From positions 1 through 16,458 of the forward strand of contig CAIXFB010000010.1 of assembly GCA_903918595.1 (NCBI GenBank): a stretch of 16,458 nucleotides of DNA, in the 5' to 3' direction. The notes below the pieces were generated by a model. That model worked only from the letters and a program-made list of their open reading frames with translations. It was not told the DNA's origin and searched no databases. The number at the start of each line of letters is the position of its first letter. Within the stretch, counting starts at the first letter, position 1. Positions 6,279 to 13,244 of the stretch are shown piece by piece. Position numbers and translations under genes: made by a program. This stretch comes from an uncultured Actinomycetes bacterium. GTDB lineage: Bacteria > Actinomycetota > Actinomycetes > S36-B12.

Positions 6279-8579
6279 ATGGCAACGATTTCGATCACGG
6301 GCTACACCGACAAGGTGAGCGTGGCTCCTGGCGAGGAAGTCTCTTTCCAGGTGAGTGTTGACAATGCGTCTTCAGCGCAGGTGGAGATCGTGCGGTTGAT
6401 TCACGGTGACGAGCACCCTGAAGGGCCGGGTTTCATCGAGGAAGTCGTTCCGACTGTACTTTCGGGTGAGCATGCTGTCACCAAGCAGTTTGTTGACGTG
6501 GGTAATGCTGCGGTCGTCGACGACCCTGACAACAAACTCGGCATTACCGGCCCGATCACGATCTACTCGTACATTTTCCCCACGACTCCCGGCAAGGGTC
6601 GACAGGTGATCTTGGGTCGCTTCGCGCTCGACGAGACCGCCGGATATGCACTCTGTATCAACCCGGATGGGCATCTAGCTTTTTTGGTGGGTGACGGTGA
6701 AGACACCGACGAAATCACTTCGCCGATCCCTCTCATGCATCACACGTGGTATTTCGTTGCGGCTTCCTTCGACCCGAAGTCAGGGCAGGCGGCAATGTTC
6801 CAAGAAGCTGTGGTGTCTCCGTACAACGGTCGACTCGGCCGGGTAGCACCCTTCGATCACCATGCAGCGGTGGAGCAAAAGCTTCGGGTCAAAGCCGCAC
6901 TACCCGCCTCGCCGTTTATGTGGGCAGCAGCCCACAACTCAGCGAGTATCCGGGGTGAATATAAGGACTTTCTGTACAACGGAAAAATCGATCGCAGCGG
7001 TGTAATCGGTGCCGCTCTTTCAGTAGCTGACTTGAAGGCACTGAAGGATGGCACCTACACCGGGGCAGCTCATGTGGCGCAATGGGATACCTCGGCGGGC
7101 TACGGCGAGGATGGCATTGGCGATGTGATTGTTGACGTCAGCCCGAACGCACTGCATGCGAAGGGACTTGAGCGTCCGGTCCGTGCGATGACCGGTTACA
7201 ACTGGTCTGGCAAGCACGATGACTGGCGGGTGGCCCCCTCGGAATATGGCGGCATTGAATTTCATGACGATGCGGTGATGGATTGCGGATGGGACACCAC
7301 ATGTACCTGGAAAGTTCCTGAAGGAACCAGAAGCGGTGCCTACGCGGCCCGGGTAACAATTGGCGCTGTCGAGGATCACATTCCATTCTTTGTGCGTCCA
7401 CTGAAGGCAACTGCACCGATTCTTTACCTGATGCCCACGAATTCATATCTCGCGTACGCCAATGAAATGATCGTGCACCACGTTCCAGTGGGCCAGGCGA
7501 TCATGTCTCATCCAGCAGTGCTCTCTGAAGCCGAAGCCGATTATTACCAAGATCCTCGGTTTGGTCGGTCCACATATGACCACCACAATGATGGTGCGGG
7601 TGTGTGTTACACATCCTGGAAACGGCCCATTCTGAACATGCGTCCCAAGTGGCGCTCGTCCGCAATCGGCACCGTGTGGCAGTTCCCGCGCGATCTTTCG
7701 ACGATCGGTTGGCTTGAGGCAAAGGGATACGCCTACGACGTTGCCACCGATCACGATCTGACTCGGGATGGGGTTGATCTCCTGAAGCAGTACTCAGTGG
7801 TGCTCACCGGGTCGCACCCTGAGTACTGGCATGAGCAGGGCTTGAACGATTTAGAGGACTACGTGGCTGATGGCGGCCGCTTGATGTACCTCGGCGGAAA
7901 TGGCTTTTACTGGGTGATTTCCTATCGCGACGGCGAGCCGGAAATCATGGAGGTGCGCAAGGGTGAGGCTGGCATGCGCGCATGGCAGGCGGAGCCTGGT
8001 GAGTACTACCACGCAACGTCGGCTGAGCGTGGCGGAATTTGGCGCAACCGTGCGCGACCACCACAGAAGCTCACCGGGGTCGGATTCACCACTCAAGGCT
8101 TTGATGAATGCCACCCCTATCAGCGGATGCCTGATAGTTACCACCGTTCGGTGTCGTGGATCTTTGATGGTGTGGAAGGCGAAGTCTTCGGTGACTTTGG
8201 TCTTGCCCTAGGTGGTGCCGCTGGACTTGAAACCGAGCGTTACGACCTTGAACTCGGCACCCCGCCGCATACCAAGCTGTTGGCCTCGTCCACGAGTTGG
8301 TCGGATAACTATGCCAGCGTTCACGAAGATATTCTGTTCAACCATCCGGGCACGCTCGGCACGCAAAGTGAAACGGTTAGAGCAGACATGACGTACTTCA
8401 CCACGGCAAACAATGGTGCGGTCTTCTCCACGGGTTCCATTGCTTGGATGAGTGCGCTACCCAGTTTTGATTTTGAGAACAATGTGTCGCAGATCATGGC
8501 GAACGTGCTTGATGCATTCATCAAGCCCGGCGCATTACCTGGTGGCGCATGGGACCAAGAAGAGAAGTCATGGACGTAG
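6279..8579 (+). CDS. N,N-dimethylformamidase large-subunit-like amidohydrolase
   Basis: This probably hydrolyses an amide to a carboxylate (for DMF, formate) and an amine. ATG 6279 is preferred over the in-frame ATG 6243 because GGAGG (6269-6273) lies five bases before it; the product is then 766 residues, close to known DMFase large subunits. Residues about 85-260 look like a LamG/concanavalin-type domain (ITIYSYIFPTTPGKGRQVIL, later HTWYFVAASFDP). The C-terminal half matches the DMFA2_C region: PTNSYLAYANE, then STYDHHNDGAGVCY, then GSHPEYW. As I recall, Paracoccus DMFase binds a single iron through Tyr399, Tyr440 and Glu521, with Glu657 also important. Here Tyr393, Tyr433, Glu515 and Glu651 stand at offsets of 6, 7, 6 and 6, so the site seems intact. 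The real substrate is unknown. It follows the permease fusion by 16 bases. Confidence 0.88.
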   Translation: MATISITGYTDKVSVAPGEEVSFQVSVDNASSAQVEIVRLIHGDEHPEGPGFIEEVVPTVLSGEHAVTKQFVDVGNAAVVDDPDNKLGITGPITIYSYIFPTTPGKGRQVILGRFALDETAGYALCINPDGHLAFLVGDGEDTDEITSPIPLMHHTWYFVAASFDPKSGQAAMFQEAVVSPYNGRLGRVAPFDHHAAVEQKLRVKAALPASPFMWAAAHNSASIRGEYKDFLYNGKIDRSGVIGAALSVADLKALKDGTYTGAAHVAQWDTSAGYGEDGIGDVIVDVSPNALHAKGLERPVRAMTGYNWSGKHDDWRVAPSEYGGIEFHDDAVMDCGWDTTCTWKVPEGTRSGAYAARVTIGAVEDHIPFFVRPLKATAPILYLMPTNSYLAYANEMIVHHVPVGQAIMSHPAVLSEAEADYYQDPRFGRSTYDHHNDGAGVCYTSWKRPILNMRPKWRSSAIGTVWQFPRDLSTIGWLEAKGYAYDVATDHDLTRDGVDLLKQYSVVLTGSHPEYWHEQGLNDLEDYVADGGRLMYLGGNGFYWVISYRDGEPEIMEVRKGEAGMRAWQAEPGEYYHATSAERGGIWRNRARPPQKLTGVGFTTQGFDECHPYQRMPDSYHRSVSWIFDGVEGEVFGDFGLALGGAAGLETERYDLELGTPPHTKLLASSTSWSDNYASVHEDILFNHPGTLGTQSETVRADMTYFTTANNGAVFSTGSIAWMSALPSFDFENNVSQIMANVLDAFIKPGALPGGAWDQEEKSWT

Positions 8580-8589
8580 GGAGAAATTC

Positions 8590-9690
8590 GTGACTACCGG
8601 GTATGTGTGGAATGAGTTGTATGGCTGGCATCACACCGGCTCCTATGCGGGGCTGCTCCCGCCGAGCCTGATTTCTCAGCCCTACCAACATTTCGAATCA
8701 CCAGAATCCAAGCAGCGCTTTCATTCTTTGGTCGAAACCTCCGGGCTCGCGAAGCACCTCGTGCGCATCGATGCTGTTCCGGCAACGGACGAAGACATTC
8801 TTCGTGCACACACGCCAGAGCACCTGGCGCGGATCAAGTCTGAAAGCGCACTGCCAAAGGGTGGCGATGCGGGCGATGGAACTTCGCCTTTTGGTTTCCA
8901 GGGTTTTGAGATCGCCGCCCTTGCCGCCGGTGGTTCCATTGCTGCGCTCAACGCAGTCCTCGACGGAACTGTCACTAACTCGTATGCGCTCGTGCGGCCG
9001 CCCGGTCATCACGCCAGGCCCGAAACCGGAATGGGTTTTTGCATCTTTGCGAATGCGAGTATCGCGATCAAGCATGCACAAGCAGCAAATCCTGACCTAC
9101 GGGTTGTCACCGTTGACTGGGATGTGCACCACGGAAATGGCACTCAAGCGGTTTTCTACGACGACCCCAGTGTGCTCACCATCTCATTGCATCAAGACGA
9201 TCTCTTCCCACGTGATAGCGGTCGGATCACCGAGCGAGGCGAGGGTGCAGGTGAGGGCTTCGCTATCAATGTTCCGTTACCGGCTGGAACGGGCAACGGC
9301 GGTTACCTGCACGCCATACATGAAGTAGTCATTCCAGCAATCCGCAGGTTCGCACCTGATGTGATCGTTGTTCCTTCAGGTTTCGACGCCAGCGCGTATG
9401 ACCCACTGGGCCGAATGTCCGTGACGGCCTCGGGTTACCGAGCTATGACGCGGCTCTTGATGGACGTGGCCGAAGAAGTGTGCGGCGGACGCATCATGAT
9501 GACGCACGAGGGTGGTTATTCACCTACCTATGTGCCGTTGTGTGGAGTCTCTGTGCTGAGCGAGATGTCTGGGGTCCCTGTCGATGTGATTCATGAGGTA
9601 TACACGGGATACGACACGATGCCAGAGCAGGTCCTATCACCGTGGCAGTCTGATGCGATTGCAGCCGCGCGCGCAGCCGCCCAGATCTAA
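8590..9690 (+). CDS. Histone-deacetylase-family zinc amidohydrolase
   Basis: A 366-residue member of the arginase/deacetylase fold, of the type annotated as class II histone deacetylase or acetylpolyamine amidohydrolase in bacteria. These enzymes remove acyl groups from amines such as acetylated polyamines. GTG 8590 is the start: GGGAG at 8579-8583 lies six bases before it. Catalytic motifs are complete: RPPGHHA with His140 and His141; VDWDVHHGNGTQ with Zn ligands Asp178 and His180; GFDAS with Zn ligand Asp266; and HEGGY with the transition-state Tyr310. It begins ten bases after the DMFase-like stop, so it is the last gene of the operon. It ends 12 bases from the convergent TetR gene. Action on an N-acylated amine linked to the imported amide, or on acetylpolyamines, fits the context but is inference. 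Confidence 0.92.
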   Translation: MTTGYVWNELYGWHHTGSYAGLLPPSLISQPYQHFESPESKQRFHSLVETSGLAKHLVRIDAVPATDEDILRAHTPEHLARIKSESALPKGGDAGDGTSPFGFQGFEIAALAAGGSIAALNAVLDGTVTNSYALVRPPGHHARPETGMGFCIFANASIAIKHAQAANPDLRVVTVDWDVHHGNGTQAVFYDDPSVLTISLHQDDLFPRDSGRITERGEGAGEGFAINVPLPAGTGNGGYLHAIHEVVIPAIRRFAPDVIVVPSGFDASAYDPLGRMSVTASGYRAMTRLLMDVAEEVCGGRIMMTHEGGYSPTYVPLCGVSVLSEMSGVPVDVIHEVYTGYDTMPEQVLSPWQSDAIAAARAAAQI

Positions 9691-9702
9691 GGAAAGAAAT
9701 CG

Positions 9703-10326
9703 TTACCGCGTTGCTAGCGAGTTGAGCAGGGCGAAGAATGCATCGAGTCCAAGGTCGAAACCGAAGTCGTCGATGTGTCTGTGGTCGGAGGCCTTCAGCG
9801 CGGCGGCCAGTGCGGGATGTGCTCCGAATTGGGCTGTGTTACGCGTGTCGAATCCCTCGGCGAAGGGCTCCACAGCGGAGCCCAGAATGAGACTGTCGAA
9901 GAGTGCCATCACCGGCATGATGACCACGGGTGGAAGTCCGTAGTCAGTGAGGAATCGAGCGATCTCCTCATAGATGCGAAGCGCGTGATCCTGAGGGATG
10001 GTGCGGGAGACGATGATCGTGGCGGCCACGGGATGTGCACGATATGCATCACGGTAGGCATGCGCGAACGCGCGGAGATCACGGGAGTCGTGAGACCCGG
10101 TCAGGATGCTGATGTCAATGTCGTCGTTGATGCGTGCGTGAACCAGGTCGATCACCTCGTCGATGCCTGAGATGTGGGCATACAGCGAGGGGGCTTGCAC
10201 TCCCAAACGCGAACCCAGGGAGCGCATGGTGAGCGCGGATCGATCGGAGCCCTCATCGAGCAACGCTAGCGCGGCGTCGGCGATGAGGGTCGGGGTCAGA
10301 CCGGCGCGCTTGGCGTTGTTGCTCAC
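9703..10326 (-). CDS. TetR-family transcriptional regulator
   Basis: A 207-residue repressor-type protein divergent from potABCD. The frame stays open upstream to beyond 10600, but that extension runs into potA and reads as low-complexity shadow sequence. GTG 10326 gives the natural TetR N-terminus (SNNAKRAGLTPTLIADAALA); its Shine-Dalgarno is weak. The helix-turn-helix spans about residues 33-52 (MRSLGSRLGVQAPSLYAHI), with the TetR-typical Y-x-H at 49-51. The C-terminal part is helical and would bind the ligand; a polyamine or amine is a plausible guess. It most likely controls the pot operon and itself from the shared 94-base gap, which carries a 13-base palindrome. Its stop is 12 bases from the stop of the deacetylase-like gene, with no clear terminator between. 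Confidence 0.9.
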   Translation of the reverse strand: MSNNAKRAGLTPTLIADAALALLDEGSDRSALTMRSLGSRLGVQAPSLYAHISGIDEVIDLVHARINDDIDISILTGSHDSRDLRAFAHAYRDAYRAHPVAATIIVSRTIPQDHALRIYEEIARFLTDYGLPPVVIMPVMALFDSLILGSAVEPFAEGFDTRNTAQFGAHPALAAALKASDHRHIDDFGFDLGLDAFFALLNSLATR

Positions 10327-10350
10327 CTCGACCTGTCGATTTGGTGAAAT

Positions 10351-10359
10351 GGGGTCCCC
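10351..10359. promoter_or_regulatory. Second short palindrome GGGG-T-CCCC in the TetR-pot gap
   Basis: A perfect 9-base palindrome 25 bases upstream of the TetR GTG and 7 bases before the CTAAC palindrome. It may be a half of a composite operator or simply chance in GC-rich DNA. Confidence 0.2.
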
Positions 10360-10366
10360 TATCTTC

Positions 10367-10379
10367 CTAACTGCGTTAG
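10367..10379. promoter_or_regulatory. Candidate TetR operator CTAAC-TGC-GTTAG
   Basis: A perfect palindrome with 5-base arms and a 3-base centre, in the middle of the gap between the TetR gene (start 10326) and potA (start 10433). Size, symmetry and position are those expected of an autoregulated TetR operator. No -35/-10 pair was clear enough to place relative to it. Confidence 0.45.
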
Positions 10380-10432
10380 TCTGCCCGTGATCCAGTAGTG
10401 AGTCAACTGCTGTTTCGTCAATGGGAGGTGGG

Positions 10433-11494
10433 ATGGGAGCGGCACTGACCGTACGTGGTGTCACCAAGTCCTTCGCGACACCCGAGGGCGGCGAGGTGCA
10501 CGCACTCAAAGACGTGGACCTGGACGTGGAGGATGGCTCCTTCACCGTTCTGCTCGGCCCATCCGGATGCGGAAAGACCACTCTTTTGCGCTGCGTCGCG
10601 GGCCTGGAGACCCCCGATTCGGGGGAGATCATGCTGCATGGGGAACGCATCGATCAGGTTCCGGTGTGGAAGCGCAGGGTCAACACCGTGTTCCAGTCTT
10701 ATGCCCTCTTCCCGCACATGACGGTCGAGCGAAACATCGCATTCGGGCTGGAAATGGATGGCATCTCACGCAAGGACACCATCGACAAGGTGAATGAGGC
10801 CCTTCAGATGGTGCGGCTGGACGGGCTCGGCGGACGCAAACCCTCCCAACTCTCCGGTGGGCAGCAGCAGCGGGTTGCACTTGCCCGCGCGCTGGCCAAA
10901 CAGCCCGAAGTGCTACTTCTGGATGAGCCGCTTTCCGCGCTCGATCTGAAGCTGCGACGAGGTATGCAGCTCGAATTGAAGCGACTCCAACGGGAGACGT
11001 CGATCACCTTCATCCTGGTCACACATGATCAGGAGGAGGCGATGGCGATGGGCGATCAGGTTGCAGTATTCGACTCGGGTGAGATCGTGCAGATTGGTGC
11101 GCCGCGGGATGTGTATCTGGCCCCGCGCACACGATTCGTCGCAGACTTCATCGGTGAGGCGAACGTGCTGCCCGCGCAGTGGAGCGGTGACTCCATCTCC
11201 ATCCCCGGTTTTGACGACCTTCACCGCAGCCTCATCGTTGGGTCCGAATCCGCCGGTGAATTTGTCGCCGTTCGTCCAGAGAACGTAATCATCGAGCAGG
11301 CAGAATCGGGCAATGGAACCGTGATCGAGGTCCTGTTCGTGGGTGGCCTCCTGCATGTCGAGGTGGAGGTCCAGGGCAGCACGGTGTCGGCCCGACAGTC
11401 CTCCATGGTTGCGGAGTCCGGCTGGATGCCCGCCATAGGCGACAGAGTTCAGGTCGGTTTTCGTGCCGGCTCTGTGCGGGTAGTCGAAGCCTGA
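10433..11494 (+). CDS. potA: Polyamine ABC transporter ATPase
   Basis: The energising subunit of a spermidine/putrescine importer. It has Walker A GPSGCGKT (residues 42-49), signature LSGGQ (140-144), Walker B LLLDEP with Asp164 and Glu165, and switch His198 in LVTHDQ. VNTVFQSYALFPHMTVERN is the classic PotA Q-loop region. After about residue 235 a TOBE domain follows (VRPENVIIEQ, VEVEVQGSTV). With 353 residues it has the normal PotA length. The ATG at 10433 follows GGAGG (10424-10428) by four bases; the in-frame ATG at 10421 lies upstream of that site and has none of its own. It is the first gene of potABCD and lies next to the divergent TetR gene, its likely regulator. The stop lies in the first copy of a 12-base tandem repeat. 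Confidence 0.95.
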   Translation: MGAALTVRGVTKSFATPEGGEVHALKDVDLDVEDGSFTVLLGPSGCGKTTLLRCVAGLETPDSGEIMLHGERIDQVPVWKRRVNTVFQSYALFPHMTVERNIAFGLEMDGISRKDTIDKVNEALQMVRLDGLGGRKPSQLSGGQQQRVALARALAKQPEVLLLDEPLSALDLKLRRGMQLELKRLQRETSITFILVTHDQEEAMAMGDQVAVFDSGEIVQIGAPRDVYLAPRTRFVADFIGEANVLPAQWSGDSISIPGFDDLHRSLIVGSESAGEFVAVRPENVIIEQAESGNGTVIEVLFVGGLLHVEVEVQGSTVSARQSSMVAESGWMPAIGDRVQVGFRAGSVRVVEA

Positions 11495-11515
11495 TCACGA
11501 AGATGATCACGAAGA
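11492..11515 (+). repeat. Perfect 12-base tandem duplication at the potA-potB junction
   Basis: TGATCACGAAGA occurs twice back to back (11492-11503 and 11504-11515). The first copy supplies the potA stop TGA and the last base supplies the A of the potB ATG at 11503. The second copy encodes the first residues of PotB. Each copy carries the palindrome TGATCA. Confidence 0.9.
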
Positions 11516-12429
11516 AGCGCGGTGCGGCGGGGCAAGGCTCCTGGTGGGCGGGGGCACCCGGCCTCTTCTACTTGATCGCACTGGTGCTGGCCCCGCTCGT
11601 GGTGATCGTCATCTACTCGTTCCTGAGTAGGGCCAAACTGGGCGTGGGAGTGAAGTGGGAGTTCTCCATCGCTCCCTATGTGGAGCTCTTCTACTCCGAG
11701 TCGCTGTCGGGCGAGCGCTCTTTCGATCCGACCTATCTGCAGATCTTTGGGAACTCGTTCCTCTATGCGCTCATCACAGCCGGCGTGTGCCTGCTGCTCT
11801 CCATCCCTATTGCCATGTGGATCGCTACGCGCCCGGCTGATCGACGAACCACGCTGATCTTTCTCGTCACCATTCCGTTCTGGACCTCGCTACTCATCCG
11901 CACTTACGCCTTCATCATCATCTTGAACGACAACGGGCCGATCAATGGATTCCTCGGCGCCATCGGCGCCATCAGCATGCCTATTCCCATGCTCTATACG
12001 CCGTTCGCGACGGTGGTGGGACTTGTGTACGCCTTCCTACCCTTCATGATCCTGCCGATCTATGCCAGCGCTGAGCGGTTCGACTTCCGGCTGGCCGAGG
12101 CCGCTTACGATCTGGGCGCCGCCAAGTGGACCGTGCTGCGCCGTATCGTCCTTCCCGCCATTCGCCCGGGGATCATCGCCGGGCTGGTGCTCGTGTTCAT
12201 CCCGGCACTCGGCTCTTTCCTCGCTCCTGAGCTTCTCGGCGGAGGCAAGACCTCCATGATCGCCAACGTTATTGCCGCGCAGTTCGGTGCATCTCGCAAC
12301 TGGCCCTTCGGTGCAGCCCTTTCGGTGATGGTGCTCGTGATCACTCTTCTTGTTCTGCTCGTTTTCGCGGTCTTGGCACGTCGCATGAGCCGAACATCGG
12401 GTCGCTCCTCGTGGGAGGTGCTGCTATGA
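11503..12429 (+). CDS. potB: Polyamine ABC transporter permease PotB
   Basis: An inner-membrane subunit, 308 residues, with about six membrane segments starting at FYLIALVLAPLVVIVIYSFL. The ATPase-contacting EAA loop EAAYDLGAAKWTVLRRIVLP is clear and followed by RPGIIAG. The family motif IPFWTSLLIRTYAFIIIL near the middle is typical of PotB. The ATG at 11503 lies eight bases after the potA stop; only a weak purine run (GAAGA) precedes it, so coupling to potA translation is likely. Its stop overlaps the potC start as ATGA. It forms a heterodimeric channel with PotC. Confidence 0.95.
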   Translation: MITKKRGAAGQGSWWAGAPGLFYLIALVLAPLVVIVIYSFLSRAKLGVGVKWEFSIAPYVELFYSESLSGERSFDPTYLQIFGNSFLYALITAGVCLLLSIPIAMWIATRPADRRTTLIFLVTIPFWTSLLIRTYAFIIILNDNGPINGFLGAIGAISMPIPMLYTPFATVVGLVYAFLPFMILPIYASAERFDFRLAEAAYDLGAAKWTVLRRIVLPAIRPGIIAGLVLVFIPALGSFLAPELLGGGKTSMIANVIAAQFGASRNWPFGAALSVMVLVITLLVLLVFAVLARRMSRTSGRSSWEVLL

Positions 12430-13241
12430 ATATGACACTCCGCCGCCGTCCACGAGGGACGGGCGAGGCGCTGAAGGACTTTCCCACGTTCGGCCTTGTC
12501 TCGGCAGCAGTTTTCGCCTTCCTCTACATTCCACTCCTCTTCGTCGTCGCCTATTCCTTCAACTCGAATCGCGTCGTCACTGTCTGGAAGGGCTTCAGCC
12601 TTGAGTGGTACGCAGATGTCCTGACCAACAACGACATTCAGCGCGCACTGATGAATTCCCTCAAGGTCGCCTCTGTCGCCACGGCTCTCTCGGTGATCTT
12701 GGCACTGGGCCTCGCGATCGGACTTCTTCGCATGGCCAGATCGGGCAGTACCTTCGCCTGGGCACTGATCGGCGCGCCCCTGATCATTCCCGAGATCGTT
12801 TTCGCCATCGGGACCCTCGCCTTCTTCGTACAGATTCAGATGCCCCTCGGCATTGGTGCGATAACGCTGGCCCATACGGCCTTTTGTATTCCCTTCGCAT
12901 TGCTTCCGATCCGAGCACGCCTTCGATCCGTGGATCTGTCGGTGTACGAGGCGGCGGCCGATCTCGGCGCGAATGAGTGGCGGATCTTCCGTCGAATAAC
13001 ACTTCCACTGCTCGCCCCTGGGATCGTGGCGGGTGCCCTTCTCGCCTTCATCATCAGTCTTGACGACTTCATCGTCTCGTACTTCCTCGCCGGTCCAGGT
13101 GGCACGACATTGCCCGTGTACATCTTCGGCATGATCCGGAATGCGATCACCCCTGGTGTGAATGCGCTATCCAGCCTGCTGCTGCTCGCCAGCATCCTGA
13201 TTGTTTTCATTTCCTATGTGATCACAAGGAGAAAGAGGTAG
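12426..13241 (+). CDS. potC: Polyamine ABC transporter permease PotC
   Basis: The second membrane subunit, 271 residues. The ATG at 12426 overlaps the potB stop (ATGA) and follows GGAGG (12414-12418) by seven bases; this is better than the in-frame GTG 12411, which lies before that site. Membrane segments include VFAFLYIPLLFVVAYSFNSN, a hallmark PotC N-terminus. The EAA loop EAAADLGANEWRIFRRITLP and the following SLDDFIVSYFLAGPG are also characteristic of PotC. potD starts four bases after the stop. Confidence 0.95.
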   Translation: MNMTLRRRPRGTGEALKDFPTFGLVSAAVFAFLYIPLLFVVAYSFNSNRVVTVWKGFSLEWYADVLTNNDIQRALMNSLKVASVATALSVILALGLAIGLLRMARSGSTFAWALIGAPLIIPEIVFAIGTLAFFVQIQMPLGIGAITLAHTAFCIPFALLPIRARLRSVDLSVYEAAADLGANEWRIFRRITLPLLAPGIVAGALLAFIISLDDFIVSYFLAGPGGTTLPVYIFGMIRNAITPGVNALSSLLLLASILIVFISYVITRRKR

Positions 13242-13244
13242 AAA

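Noticed and set aside
8452..8589. N-terminal extension of the deacetylase-like gene
   Set aside because: This part lies inside the DMFase-like gene in another frame; the family's N-terminus begins at GTG 8590 with its own Shine-Dalgarno.
8590..9690. True histone deacetylase function
   Set aside because: The fold and active site match the family, but the organism is bacterial and the operon is metabolic; an acyl-amine substrate is more likely.
10327..10650. Minus-strand extension of the TetR gene to 315 residues
   Set aside because: It overlaps potA antisense, has low-complexity Ser/Thr/Pro-rich sequence, and the TetR domain starts only at 10326.
12105..12875. Minus-strand frame of 256 codons across potB and potC
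   Set aside because: It is antisense to two clear permeases and has charged low-complexity sequence typical of shadows.
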